This document shows, one piece after another, positions 16,505 to 25,308 of a stretch of 64,000 nucleotides of DNA. This stretch comes from Mycobacterium sp. AZCC_0083 (GTDB lineage Bacteria; Actinomycetota; Actinomycetes; Mycobacteriales; Mycobacteriaceae), in contig NZ_JACHGP010000010.1 in the NCBI RefSeq assembly GCF_014202335.1, forward strand, positions 62,001 to 126,000. Reading direction: 5' to 3'. The translations under genes were made by a program, and so were the position numbers. Each line of letters opens with the position of its first letter. Position 1 is the stretch's first letter. The notes below the pieces were generated by a model, which was not told the origin of the DNA, did no database searches, and was given only the letters and a program-made list of their open reading frames with translations.

Positions 16505-17599
16505 ATGGACGCAATAATGGGCAACGTGGACCTCCCCGTGCAGCCACCCGTGGATCCGATGCTGGCCAAGGCCGCGGAGAAAGTGCCCGACGATCCCGGG
16601 GTGTGGTCGTATGAGCCCAAGTGGGACGGGTTTCGCGCGCTGGTCTTCCGCGACGGCGACGATGTGGTGGTCCTGTCGCGCAGCGGCAAGGATCTCGGCC
16701 GCTACTTCCCCGAGCTGCTCGACTCGCTACGCGACGAGCTGGCGCCCCGTTGCGTGCTCGATGGCGAGGTCGTCGTCCCACGTGAGATCGACGGCCGGAT
16801 CCGGCTGGACTGGGAGTCGCTGAGCCAGCGCATCCACCCCGCCGAGAGCCGCATCCGGATGCTCGCCGAGCAGACCCCGGCCCACTTCATCGGATTCGAC
16901 GCGCTGGCCACCGGCGACCGGTCGCTGCTGGGGGAGCCGTTCCGGGAACGCAGACAGGCGTTGATCGATCTGGTCAACGAAAAGCAGTGGTGCCACGTCA
17001 CCAGGACCACCGAGGACCCCGAACTCGGAACGCACTGGCTGACCACGTTCGAGGGGGCCGGCCTGGACGGGGTGATCGCCAAGCGCCTCGACGGTCAGTA
17101 CGTGCCAGGCAAGCGCGAGATGGTCAAGGTAAAGCACAAGCGCGACGCGGACTGCGTGGCGATCGGCTACCGCATCCACAAGAGCGGCGAAGGCGTCGGG
17201 TCCGTTCTGCTCGGACTGTATCGCGACGACGGCGAACTGCAAATGGTCGGTGGCGCAGCATCTTTCAGTGTCAAAGACCGGCTGGTAATGCTCGCCGACC
17301 TCGAGCCGCTGCGGGAGGGCGACCAGGTCAACGACGGCGAGCCGTCGCGGTGGAACTCCGCCGCCGACAAGCGCTGGATCCCGGTGCGACCCGAGAAGGT
17401 CGCAGAGGTCGCCTATGACCAGATGGAACGACACGCCGTTGCCGGAGCCGGGCAGCCGGCGACATCAGACCAAAGTCAACGGTTCCGGCACGCAGTGAAG
17501 TTCGTCAGGTGGCGGCCCGATCGCGACCCGCGCAGCTGCACCTTCGACCAGCTCGACGCGCCGTTGAACTACGACCTGTCCGACGTCTTGGAGTCATGA
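16505..17599 (+). CDS. ligC1: ATP-dependent DNA ligase LigC (LigC1-like)
   Basis: The 364-aa ligase has the AMP-acceptor motif I EPKWDGFRA near residue 40, motif III FIGFDALATGD, motif IV GLDGVIAKR, motif V MVKVKHKRDADC and a C-terminal OB-fold ending KFVRWRPDRDPRSC. It is clearly homologous to the other LigC in this window (13735-14799) but diverged, with an insertion after YDQMERH (AVAGAGQPATSDQ). It is followed one base later by the primase-polymerase gene, matching the M. tuberculosis ligC-polymerase neighbourhood (Rv3731/Rv3730c). This pair probably acts together in gap filling and sealing. Confidence 0.92.
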   Translation: MDAIMGNVDLPVQPPVDPMLAKAAEKVPDDPGVWSYEPKWDGFRALVFRDGDDVVVLSRSGKDLGRYFPELLDSLRDELAPRCVLDGEVVVPREIDGRIRLDWESLSQRIHPAESRIRMLAEQTPAHFIGFDALATGDRSLLGEPFRERRQALIDLVNEKQWCHVTRTTEDPELGTHWLTTFEGAGLDGVIAKRLDGQYVPGKREMVKVKHKRDADCVAIGYRIHKSGEGVGSVLLGLYRDDGELQMVGGAASFSVKDRLVMLADLEPLREGDQVNDGEPSRWNSAADKRWIPVRPEKVAEVAYDQMERHAVAGAGQPATSDQSQRFRHAVKFVRWRPDRDPRSCTFDQLDAPLNYDLSDVLES

Positions 17600-17600
17600 A

Positions 17601-18644
17601 ATGGCCAGTCCCGCAGAAGAAGTCGACGTCGACGGGGTGGCCGTCCGGCTGACCAGCCCAGACAAGGTGTACTACCCGAAGCTCGGTGCGGGTGGCACCA
17701 AGCGCACGCTCTTCGACTACTACCTTGCCGTCGCGCAGCCCATGCTCGCCGTCCTTCGGGACCGCCCAACGCATCTGCAGCGGTTCCCTGACGGCATCGA
17801 CGGCGAGGAGATCTACCAGAAACGCGTTCCTGCAAAGCATCCCGACTATCTGCAGACGTGTGAGGTGACGTTTCCGTCCGGTCGCACCGCGGACGCACTC
17901 AAGGTGACGCACCCGTCGGCGATCGCGTGGGCGGCGCAGATGGGCACCATCACGCTGCATCCCTGGCAGGTGCGCTGTCCCGACACCGAGCACCCCGACG
18001 AGCTGCGGATCGACCTGGATCCCCAGCCGGGTACCGCGTTCGCCAATGCCAGCCAGATTGCCGTCGACGTGCTCAAACCCGTTCTCGACGAGCTCGGCAT
18101 CGTCGGTTACCCGAAGACCTCGGGTGGTCGTGGCGTGCACGTATTCATCCGGATCAAGCCGGACTGGGACTTCGTTGCGGTGCGCAGGGCAGGTATCGCG
18201 TTGGCCCGCGAGGTCGAGCGTCGCGCGCCCGACGCGGTGACCACGTCGTGGTGGAAGGAAGAACGGGGAGAGCGGTTGTTCATCGACTACAACCAGAACG
18301 CGCGCGACCGCACCTTCGCGTCGGCCTACTCGGCGCGCCGCACCGAGATTGCCACGGTGTCAATGCCATTGAGCTGGGCCGACCTGGCCGGCGCCGACCC
18401 GGATGACTACACCATCGCGACGGTGCCGGACCTGGTGGCCAAGCGGGACGATCCGTGGGCGGACATCGACGCCGTCGCGCACTCCATCGAACCGCTGTTG
18501 AAGATGGCCGAGGCCGACGAGGAACGCGGCCTCGGCGATCTGCCCTACCCGCCGAACTATCCGAAGATGCCGGGAGAACCCCCACGGGTCCAGCCGAGCA
18601 AGAAAGTCGCGGCTAACTGGGATGATGACGAAAACCAGGCCTGA
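17601..18644 (+). CDS. polD1: LigD-Pol-like primase-polymerase (PolD1/Prim-PolC)
   Basis: The 347-aa stand-alone protein belongs to the archaeo-eukaryotic primase-type polymerase family found in LigD. Visible elements are TSPDKVYYPKLG, the catalytic D-x-D of RIDLDPQPGT, and SGGRGVHVFIRI (catalytic/phosphate-binding region with His). There is no ligase domain, so it is the split form. The ATG begins one base after the ligC1 stop, so they are translationally coupled. Known mycobacterial homologues incorporate ribonucleotides and fill short gaps in excision or end-joining repair. The C-terminus (PSKKVAANWDDDENQA) is low complexity. Confidence 0.92.
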   Translation: MASPAEEVDVDGVAVRLTSPDKVYYPKLGAGGTKRTLFDYYLAVAQPMLAVLRDRPTHLQRFPDGIDGEEIYQKRVPAKHPDYLQTCEVTFPSGRTADALKVTHPSAIAWAAQMGTITLHPWQVRCPDTEHPDELRIDLDPQPGTAFANASQIAVDVLKPVLDELGIVGYPKTSGGRGVHVFIRIKPDWDFVAVRRAGIALAREVERRAPDAVTTSWWKEERGERLFIDYNQNARDRTFASAYSARRTEIATVSMPLSWADLAGADPDDYTIATVPDLVAKRDDPWADIDAVAHSIEPLLKMAEADEERGLGDLPYPPNYPKMPGEPPRVQPSKKVAANWDDDENQA

Positions 18645-18785
18645 GCCAGCCGTAATGGCGGGACACTCCGAGCACCAACGACATTGCCGCATCTTGCGTG
18701 GGCCAGGGCAACGGACGAAAATAGAGGGTGCCTAGCTGTATGCACTGCATGAGGTTGCCGAGCGAGTGGCATGCACGAGGCTGGG

Positions 18786-18801
18786 TCGCGTTGCAACGCG
18801 A
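18786..18801. promoter_or_regulatory. Perfect 16-bp palindrome upstream of a small secreted protein gene
   Basis: TCGCGTTGCAACGCGA is its own reverse complement. It ends 24 bp before the ATG of the secreted protein gene, overlapping where a transcript start would be expected. The whole 181-bp gap before that gene has no other coding signal. It is a likely repressor site; the regulator is unknown. Confidence 0.55.
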
Positions 18802-18825
18802 GGTGTCGTAAAGAGGGGTTGCACA

Positions 18826-19128
18826 ATGAAACTGACGAAAATCTTGGCCGAAGCCGCCATTGTCGGCGCACTTGGCCTTAGCGCATTCGGACTGGCCGCT
18901 GGCGTTGCCAACGCCAATCCGCCGTCGCCCGGCGTAGCGGGGATGCCGTTGCCGCAGGACAAACCCCATGGAAACCACGATGGAGACGGAGACGGCGGAA
19001 ACTGGGGAAACGGCGGGGACTGGGGACGCGGCGGAAATTGGGGCGAGCCGGGGTCTTGGAACGGCGGCGGGCCCTTCGGCTGTATCAGCGGTCCAGTGGG
19101 GTGGGGCACCGGTTTCATTTGCATCTAG
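18826..19128 (+). CDS. Small secreted Gly/Asn/Trp-rich protein
   Basis: The 100-aa precursor starts at ATG 18826 after GAGGGG. A Sec signal peptide is clear (MKLTKILAEAAIVGALGLSA, hydrophobic to about residue 28, with cleavage likely in ANA-NPPS). The mature protein is about 70 aa: a Pro/His/Asp stretch, then a GNWGNGGDWGRGGNWG repeat-like segment, then a C-terminus with two Cys residues (FGCISGPVGWGTGFICI). I recognise no enzymatic family. Composition suggests an exported, partly disordered envelope-associated peptide with a terminal disulfide loop. A 16-bp perfect palindrome lies just upstream. Confidence 0.8.
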   Translation: MKLTKILAEAAIVGALGLSAFGLAAGVANANPPSPGVAGMPLPQDKPHGNHDGDGDGGNWGNGGDWGRGGNWGEPGSWNGGGPFGCISGPVGWGTGFICI

Positions 19129-19260
19129 GTTCCGAGGTAACGACAGGCGGTCAGCCCACCACCCAAGCGGGACGACGGGGAACGGCCAACCGGGCACCCC
19201 CAATGATGCCGGGGGAGCCAAACGGGTGCAGCGATCCAAGGTCTCCGACCGCAAGCGCGA

Positions 19261-19521
19261 TTAGCGCAGCGTGACGACGACCTCGTTGGCGTAGTCTTCT
19301 GGGTCGGCTTTGACAAGAGTCGTGTATGCCGCCACCGAACTCAGCTCCACCACTCCGAGGAGAAGGAGCGGCCACAACGCGCCAGCGAGCACGCTGGCGA
19401 AGACGGCGTCCATGACAAGGGCAGGCTGAAACCGATCCCCCAAGCGTCGGCTGGCCACGAACGTCATCGCGGTAGTCACCGCTGATGCCGCAACGTAAAT
19501 CCACACCCAAGTCATTAACAC
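19261..19521 (-). CDS. Small membrane protein, unknown function
   Basis: The 86-aa protein starts at a GTG with a strong GGGGAGGA ribosome site. Two hydrophobic helices are evident: TWVWIYVAASAVTTAMTFVA and LVMDAVFASVLAGALWPLLLLGVVEL. The C-terminal tail is short and acidic (LVKADPEDYANEVVVTLR). I do not recognise the family. It stands alone between the small secreted protein gene and the HtrA-like protease gene. The strong ribosome site and helix pattern support a real gene. Confidence 0.65.
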   Translation of the reverse strand: MLMTWVWIYVAASAVTTAMTFVASRRLGDRFQPALVMDAVFASVLAGALWPLLLLGVVELSSVAAYTTLVKADPEDYANEVVVTLR

Positions 19522-19695
19522 GGCGTCCTCCCCCTGGCCGGTTGGTCGTTCTCTGTGTGTTCCCAGTCACACGACGTCCCAAACATAACGTGTCGTCGGC
19601 AATCGTGGGACCGCAGAGCCTCTCAACCGAGACCAACCTGGACGTTACCTGGTCGTGACCATTCCCCGACGCAAGATCGGCGGTACGGTCGCGTC

Positions 19696-20721
19696 TCAGT
19701 CGCCGGTGGAGAGCGTCGCCTTGCCGGTGCGCTGCTGACCACCCCGGTCGATCCAGACCAGGTCGATCACGTCGCCGGGGTAGTGCCGGTCCAGCACGTC
19801 GGTGAGCGCGGTGGCTGAATCCAACTGCTCACCGTTGATGCTCAGCAGCACGTCGCCGTCCAGCAGGCCTGCCTGCTGTGCCGGACCGCCGCGGAGCACC
19901 TCGCGCAACAAGACGCCGGGCAACGATTCGTTCTGATCCGACGGGCTGACACCAACACCGAGCAGGGTCGGCGGGCCGATGTGCACGCTGCCCGTTGGCG
20001 TACGAGATCGGATCTGGCCTGCCACTGCCAACGCGTCGTTGATCGGGATGGCGAAGCCTTCTCCGCCGGGGCCCATCCGGAAGTTGACCGATGCTGCCGT
20101 GGTGACGCCGACGACTTCGCCCCTGCTGTTGATCAGTGGGCCACCGGAGTCACCCGCTCGCACGGGCGCGGCGACCTCGATCAGCCCGGTCATCTGTTCG
20201 GCGCTTCCGGTCAGTTCGTCCTTGGCGTTGATGGTGCGCCCGAACCCGGTCACCGTGCCGGCCTCGTTGGTGAGTGGGTTGCCCGAACCGCGGGCATTGC
20301 CGAGCGCCACCACGGGGTCACCGGCCGCGAGTGCCGACGAGTCGCCGATCACGGCTGCGGGCAGACCGCCTGCGGTGCCGCGCATTTGCAGCACGGCGAT
20401 GTCGTGGCCACGGTCGTAGCCGACCAGGTCCACCGCGTAGGGGAGACCGAGCGCCGTCGCGGTGATGTTGTCCGCGCCCTGCACGACGTGGAAGTTCGTC
20501 AGGATGGTGCCGCCGGGATCGAGGATGATGCCGGTGCCCGCGCCGATCGCATGCTGGTAGTTGATGACGGTGTCGATCCGCACGGTCGCGGGTTCCACCT
20601 GTGCGACCGCCCCGGAGAGGTCGACGGGTGCCGCGCTGGCGGGCGCAAGTGTGACGACACTGGCGACGACCGTCGCCGCGATACCGACGACGAGTCGCCA
20701 GCGGGATCCGAACGTGCCCAT
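19696..20721 (-). CDS. Secreted trypsin-like serine protease with PDZ domain (HtrA/PepA-like)
   Basis: The 341-aa precursor has an N-terminal signal peptide (hydrophobic residues ~10-28, cleavage near ASA-APV). The S1C protease triad is visible: His in TNFHVVQGAD, Asp in YDRGHDIAVLQM and Ser in RAGDSGGPLIN. A C-terminal PDZ domain follows (LLREVLRGGPAQQAGLLDGDVLLSINGE). Layout and length match mycobacterial PepA (Mtb32A) and short HtrA proteins without a membrane anchor, so the product probably acts in the cell wall or outside. The ATG follows AAGGCGGCG. It sits downstream of lucA on the same strand, 87 bp away. Confidence 0.9.
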   Translation of the reverse strand: MGTFGSRWRLVVGIAATVVASVVTLAPASAAPVDLSGAVAQVEPATVRIDTVINYQHAIGAGTGIILDPGGTILTNFHVVQGADNITATALGLPYAVDLVGYDRGHDIAVLQMRGTAGGLPAAVIGDSSALAAGDPVVALGNARGSGNPLTNEAGTVTGFGRTINAKDELTGSAEQMTGLIEVAAPVRAGDSGGPLINSRGEVVGVTTAASVNFRMGPGGEGFAIPINDALAVAGQIRSRTPTGSVHIGPPTLLGVGVSPSDQNESLPGVLLREVLRGGPAQQAGLLDGDVLLSINGEQLDSATALTDVLDRHYPGDVIDLVWIDRGGQQRTGKATLSTGD

Positions 20722-20808
20722 ACGCCGCCTTACCTAGATCTTTCCCACAATACTTACGGGGAGTACCCAGGCTGTCGGTGAACGCGCTGTGCTGACGGCC
20801 GGACCGGG

Positions 20809-21630
20809 TCAGTCTTCGAGGGCGACCCCACCGCGGGAGCGCCTGAACAACGACTTACCCGACGGGCGTCGATTGCGCAGCTTGCCTGCGGTTTCCTCGT
20901 CGTTGTCAGCTCTATCGTCGTCGGCGTCGTCGGCGTTAGCCGGTTCGTCGACCTCATTGGCCTCAGAGGTCTCGTCAGCCGCAGTGGTCTCGGTGAGCTC
21001 AACAGCCTCGGTGGATTCCGACGGTTCGTCGGCCGAGACGGGTGCCGGAGCGTCGGCGTCGGCGGTGTCGTCGGCGGCCTCCGCGTCCTCGTCCGAGACG
21101 GCGTCGGTCACTACGGAGTCAGCGGGTGTCTCGTCCTCGTCGGCGGCCGCGCCCCGTCCGCGACGACGCTTCTCGGTCTTGGGCTTCAACGGCTTCGGCG
21201 GGGGCGGCGGCAACTCGGCGGTGAACGCCAGATGGAAGCCGAGCACACCGAGCAACGCGATCGCGGCGGCGGCACCGTAGATGCCGAACAGCCACTGGCC
21301 TGCGCTGTCCAGGCTCAGCCAGAGCTCGCTGATGGCGGTGCCGATGATGAGCACGCTCGCGAGTACTAGCAGGGCGATCGACACGACCCGCAAGGTGAGC
21401 GCCAGGCGTGGTGTGCCGAACTCGGGCTTGCGCGTGCGCAGGAAGGTGAAGACCACCGGCAGCGCGGCCAGCCCGATCAGTGCACCCGTGATGATGCGCA
21501 GTGCGGTGCCGAGGGTGTGGGACGTGTCGCCGAGCAGCTCGGGCCAGCGCGGCAACACGAAGAAGAAGTAGAGGACTCCAGCGAGGACCAAGAACGACGT
21601 GTTCCACAACACCGCGATCCAGCGCCGCAT
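20809..21630 (-). CDS. lucA: LucA (Rv3723) homologue, lipid-uptake coordinator membrane protein
   Basis: The 273-aa protein has about four N-terminal TM helices: WIAVLWNTSFLVLAGVLYFFF, LRIITGALIGLAALPVVFTF, LTLRVVSIALLVLASVLIIG and WLFGIYGAAAAIALLGVLGF. A proline-rich linker then leads to a long acidic, low-complexity cytoplasmic tail ending in a basic RRPSGKSLFRRSRGG. The position next to aspC and dnaX matches Rv3723. In M. tuberculosis LucA stabilises Mce1/Mce4 fatty acid and cholesterol importers. The acidic tail is the least conserved part. Function is transferred from synteny and topology. Confidence 0.85.
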   Translation of the reverse strand: MRRWIAVLWNTSFLVLAGVLYFFFVLPRWPELLGDTSHTLGTALRIITGALIGLAALPVVFTFLRTRKPEFGTPRLALTLRVVSIALLVLASVLIIGTAISELWLSLDSAGQWLFGIYGAAAAIALLGVLGFHLAFTAELPPPPPKPLKPKTEKRRRGRGAAADEDETPADSVVTDAVSDEDAEAADDTADADAPAPVSADEPSESTEAVELTETTAADETSEANEVDEPANADDADDDRADNDEETAGKLRNRRPSGKSLFRRSRGGVALED

Positions 21631-21707
21631 GGTCCTCCTTGACGTCGTCGGCCTTCAACGGGCCGGAGTGCGATCTACCATCGGCAGATCGCACCCCGGA
21701 CCAAGTG

Positions 21708-21792
21708 CGGAGGATAGGGGATTTGAACCCCTGAGGGCGTTAACCCAACCCGCGTTCCAGGCGAGCGCCATAGGCCACTAGGCGAATCCTCC
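21708..21792 (-). tRNA. tRNA-Ser, anticodon GGA
   Basis: The minus strand folds into a class II tRNA. The acceptor stem pairs GGAGGAT (21792-21786) with ATCCTCC (21715-21709). The anticodon arm CTCGC-CTGGAAC-GCGGG carries GGA, there is a long serine-type variable arm, and the T arm is AGGGG-TTCAAAT-CCCCT. The 3' CCA is not encoded. It reads UCC/UCU serine codons and lies between lucA and the SRP RNA. Confidence 0.95.
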
Positions 21793-21864
21793 GCGGGCAA
21801 TGGTAGCCGACCGGCCTATGACGCCCGACCAGTCGCCGGGTCACCGGGTACTACACTCTGGTTC

Positions 21865-21950
21865 GGACCCCGCGCGGCGTCCATCCTGTGAACTCCCCCA
21901 GGGCCGGAAGGCAGCAAGGGTCAATGGGCTCTGGCGGGTGCGCGGGGTCC
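21865..21950 (+). ncRNA. ffs: Signal recognition particle RNA (small bacterial type)
   Basis: The ends pair GGACCCCGCGC with GCGCGGGGTCC. The conserved apical motif GGCCGGAAGGCAGCAAGGGT, which binds Ffh and holds the GGAA tetraloop, is present at 21902-21921. A short T-rich stretch follows. The exact ends are estimated from the closing stem. It lies just upstream of aspC, as in M. tuberculosis. Confidence 0.95.
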
Positions 21951-21993
21951 CCTTCTCTTTCCACGGCTTGGTAGATGGCGAAAGGCGTGCGCC

Positions 21994-23280
21994 GTGTCGT
22001 TTGAATCCCTCGGCCGTGACGAACTGCAGGCGCAGCACGAACGGCAGCTCCGCAGCTACGCCGACCTGCAGGCCAAGAAGCTCAGCCTCGACCTCACCAG
22101 GGGAAAGCCGTCCCCCGCGCAGCTCGACCTCTCCAACGACCTGCTCAGTCTGCCGGGTTCGGGGAAGGACTCCTACCGCGACGGGGACGGCACCGACACC
22201 CGCAACTACGGCGGCTTGCACGGCCTGCCCGAACTGCGGGCCATCTTCGGCGAGCTGCTCGGGATCCCGGTGCCCAACCTCATCGCGGGCAACAACGCCA
22301 GCCTCGAACTCATGCACGACGTCGTCGTGTTTTCGCTGTTGCACGGCGGGGTGGACTCGCAGCGGCCGTGGATCCAGGAGCCGGGAATCAAGTTCCTGTG
22401 CCCGGCGCCCGGCTACGACCGGCACTTCGCCATCACCGAGAGCCTCGGTATCGAGATGATCCCCGTGGCGATGCGCGAGGACGGCCCCGACGTCGACCTC
22501 ATCGAGGAACTGGTCGCGCTCGACCCCGCGGTGAAGGGCATGTGGTGCGTGCCGATGCACTCCAACCCGACGGGCACCACGTACTCCTGGGAGAACGTCC
22601 GCCGTCTCGTCCAGATGAAGACCGCCGCGGCCGATTTCCGGCTGTTCTGGGACAACGCGTACGCGGTGCACACGTTGACGCACGACTTCGCGCCGCAGGT
22701 CGACGTGCTCGGGCTGGCCGCCGCGGCGGGCAACCCCAACCGCCCGCTGGTGTTCGCGTCGACGTCGAAGATCACGTTCGCGGGCGCCGGGGTCAGCTTC
22801 TTCGGCGGCTCGCTCGGCAACATCGCCTGGTACCTGCAGCACTCTGGCAAGAAGTCGATCGGCCCCGACAAGATCAACCAACTCCGCCATCTGAGGTTCT
22901 TCGGGGACGCCGACGGCGTGCGATTGCAGATGCAGCGCCATCAGCAGCTGCTGGCGCCGAAGTTCGCCCTGGTCGCCGAGATCCTCGAGGACCGGCTCGG
23001 CGAGTCCAAGATCGCGTCGTGGACCGATCCCAAGGGCGGATACTTCGTCAGTCTGGACGTCTGGCCGGGAACCGCGCGCAGGACCATCGCGCTGGCCAAG
23101 GACGCAGGCATCGCGGTGACCGAAGCAGGTGCGGCATTCCCGTATCGAAAAGATCCGGACGACAAGAACATTCGGATCGCGCCGTCGTTCCCGTCGGCGC
23201 CCGAGCTGCGTGAGGCGATCGACGGGCTGTCGACATGTGCGCTGTTCGCGGCGACCGAGTCACTGCTGGCACGCGATTAG
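21994..23280 (+). CDS. aspC: Aspartate aminotransferase (Rv3722c type)
   Basis: The 428-aa fold-type I PLP enzyme has the distinctive features of the Rv3722c subgroup: LDLTRGKPSPAQLDLS near the N-terminus, AGNNASLELMHDVV, PMHSNPTGTTYSWENV, DNAYAVHTL and a Schiff-base region STSKITFAGAGVSFFGG. In M. tuberculosis this enzyme is the main aspartate aminotransferase, moving nitrogen from glutamate to aspartate. GTG 21994 fits the preceding purine-rich region, about 44 bp after the SRP RNA. dnaX follows 26 bp downstream on the same strand. Confidence 0.92.
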   Translation: MSFESLGRDELQAQHERQLRSYADLQAKKLSLDLTRGKPSPAQLDLSNDLLSLPGSGKDSYRDGDGTDTRNYGGLHGLPELRAIFGELLGIPVPNLIAGNNASLELMHDVVVFSLLHGGVDSQRPWIQEPGIKFLCPAPGYDRHFAITESLGIEMIPVAMREDGPDVDLIEELVALDPAVKGMWCVPMHSNPTGTTYSWENVRRLVQMKTAAADFRLFWDNAYAVHTLTHDFAPQVDVLGLAAAAGNPNRPLVFASTSKITFAGAGVSFFGGSLGNIAWYLQHSGKKSIGPDKINQLRHLRFFGDADGVRLQMQRHQQLLAPKFALVAEILEDRLGESKIASWTDPKGGYFVSLDVWPGTARRTIALAKDAGIAVTEAGAAFPYRKDPDDKNIRIAPSFPSAPELREAIDGLSTCALFAATESLLARD

Positions 23281-23306
23281 TCGGGGCGGCTGGGTAGCCT
23301 GCTCGT

Positions 23307-25241
23307 GTGGCTCTCTACCGCAAGTACCGGCCGGCGACGTTCGGTGAAGTAGTCGGCCAGGAGCACGTCACCGAACCGCTGTCGACGGCGCTGTCGTCGG
23401 GCCGGATCAACCACGCCTACCTGTTCTCCGGCCCGCGTGGGTGTGGCAAGACGTCCTCGGCCCGCATCCTCGCCCGCTCGCTGAACTGTGCCGACGGCCC
23501 CACTCCTGCGCCGTGCGGCTCATGTGACTCCTGCGTCGCCCTGGCCCCCAACGGACCCGGCAACGTCGACGTCGTCGAACTCGACGCGGCCAGCCACGGC
23601 GGCGTCGACGACACCCGCGAACTGCGCGACCGGGCGTTCTATGCGCCTGCCCAGTCGCGATACCGCATCTTCATCATCGATGAGGCGCACATGGTGACGA
23701 CGGCAGGCTTCAACGCGCTGCTCAAGATAGTCGAGGAGCCACCCGAGCACCTGATCTTCGTGTTCGCCACGACTGAACCCGAAAAGGTGCTGCCGACCAT
23801 CCGCTCGCGCACCCATCACTACCCGTTCCGGCTGCTCGCGCCCAAGACCATGCGCCCGCTGCTCGAACGGATCTGTGCGCAGGAGAACGTCGTCGTCGAC
23901 GACGCGGTGTACCCGTTGGTGATCCGGGCGGGTGGCGGTTCGCCGCGCGACACGCTGTCGGTGCTCGACCAGCTGCTCGCGGGCGCCGACGGGAACCGCG
24001 TGGTGTATCAGCGGGCGCTGGCCCTGCTCGGCGCCACCGACCTCGCGCTGATCGACGCCTCCGTCGACGCGCTGGCCGCGGGTGACGCCTCGGCGCTCTT
24101 CGGGGCCATCGAGTCCTTGATCGACGCCGGCCACGACCCGCGGCGGTTCGCCATCGATCTGCTGGACCGGTTCCGCGACCTGATCGTGCTGCAGGCCGTT
24201 CCCGACGCCGCGGCGCGCGGTGTGGTCGACGCGCCCGACGACGTGTTGGAACGGATGCGCAGCCAAGCCGAGCGGCTCGGCACCGCGACGTTGGCCCGCT
24301 ACGCCGAGGTGGTGCACGCCGGCCTCGGTGAGATGCGGGGCGCCACCGCGCCGCGACTGCTACTGGAAGTGGTGTGCGCGCGGCTGCTGCTGCCGTCGGC
24401 GAGCGATACGGAAGCGGCTCTGCTGCAACGGATCGAGAGGCTCGAGACGCGACTGGACGTCTCGATACCTGCCGACGAGGCGGCACCGCGGGCCGCTTCC
24501 TCGGCAGGCAAGAACTTCGTGCGGCGGAGCCAGGCGCCGGAGCCGACCCCGGTTGCGGTGGCTGAGGAGCCGAAGGCGCCCGTGCCGCCCCCTGTCGAAG
24601 TGCCTCGCGCCGAGGTCCCGCCCGATCCAGAACCCGCACCGCCGGAACCCGCACCGCCGGAACCCGCACCGCCGGCGCCGCCACCGCCGGTCGAGTCCGC
24701 GCCGCCCCCACCTCCGCCGCCGGTCGAGTCCGCGCCTGAGCCGCCGCCACCGGTCACCGGCGGGCAACCGGACGCGGGCGCCGTCCGCTCCATGTGGACG
24801 ACGGTCCGGGAGAAGGTGCGTGAGCGCAGGCGCACCACCGACGTCATGCTCGACGGCGCCATCGTGGTGGCCGTCGAGGACGACACCCTGGTGCTCAGCC
24901 ACGTATCCGCACCCCTGGCCAAGCGGCTCAACGAGCAAAACAACGTCGAGATCATCCGCGACGCGCTCAAGGACGCTCTCGGCGTGAACTGGGCCGTCCG
25001 CTGCGAGGCAGGCTCACCGACCGCGCCTGCGCCTGCGGAACGCGGCCGACCCGGCCAGGGCGAGCGGAGCGACGGGAGAGGGGGCGCCCCCGCGCCACCC
25101 CCGCCGGAGGAAGACGACGAGGAGAGCATGCTCGCCGAGGCCGAGCACGCCGAGACCACACCCCGTCGCGATCCAGAGGAGGTCGCGCTCGAGCTACTGC
25201 AGAACGAGCTGGGTGCCCGTCCGATCGACCCTGCCCGCTAG
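23307..25241 (+). CDS. dnaX: DNA polymerase III subunits gamma/tau
   Basis: The 644-aa clamp-loader ATPase has YRKYRPATFGEVVGQEHV, Walker A GPRGCGKTSS, a zinc module CADGPTPAPCGSCDSC, a Walker B DEAH box and the sensor region. After residue ~420 there is a long Pro/Glu-rich linker with near-exact 15-bp repeats encoding PPEPA, then a folded tau-like domain (MWTTVREKVRERRRTTDVMLDGA) and an acidic C-terminus. GTG start. No programmed-frameshift heptamer was obvious to me, so a separate gamma form is not supported from sequence alone. Confidence 0.95.
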   Translation: MALYRKYRPATFGEVVGQEHVTEPLSTALSSGRINHAYLFSGPRGCGKTSSARILARSLNCADGPTPAPCGSCDSCVALAPNGPGNVDVVELDAASHGGVDDTRELRDRAFYAPAQSRYRIFIIDEAHMVTTAGFNALLKIVEEPPEHLIFVFATTEPEKVLPTIRSRTHHYPFRLLAPKTMRPLLERICAQENVVVDDAVYPLVIRAGGGSPRDTLSVLDQLLAGADGNRVVYQRALALLGATDLALIDASVDALAAGDASALFGAIESLIDAGHDPRRFAIDLLDRFRDLIVLQAVPDAAARGVVDAPDDVLERMRSQAERLGTATLARYAEVVHAGLGEMRGATAPRLLLEVVCARLLLPSASDTEAALLQRIERLETRLDVSIPADEAAPRAASSAGKNFVRRSQAPEPTPVAVAEEPKAPVPPPVEVPRAEVPPDPEPAPPEPAPPEPAPPAPPPPVESAPPPPPPPVESAPEPPPPVTGGQPDAGAVRSMWTTVREKVRERRRTTDVMLDGAIVVAVEDDTLVLSHVSAPLAKRLNEQNNVEIIRDALKDALGVNWAVRCEAGSPTAPAPAERGRPGQGERSDGRGGAPAPPPPEEDDEESMLAEAEHAETTPRRDPEEVALELLQNELGARPIDPAR

Positions 25242-25308
25242 GGCTCTTCCAGGAAGGTCCGCTCGGTAATCCCGGCGAGGTGTGCTGGCGGCTTGATAGG
25301 TTGCCGTT

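Noticed and set aside
19522..19695. Gene in the gap upstream of the small membrane protein
   Set aside because: Only short frames without ribosome sites; nothing beyond promoter sequence can be supported.
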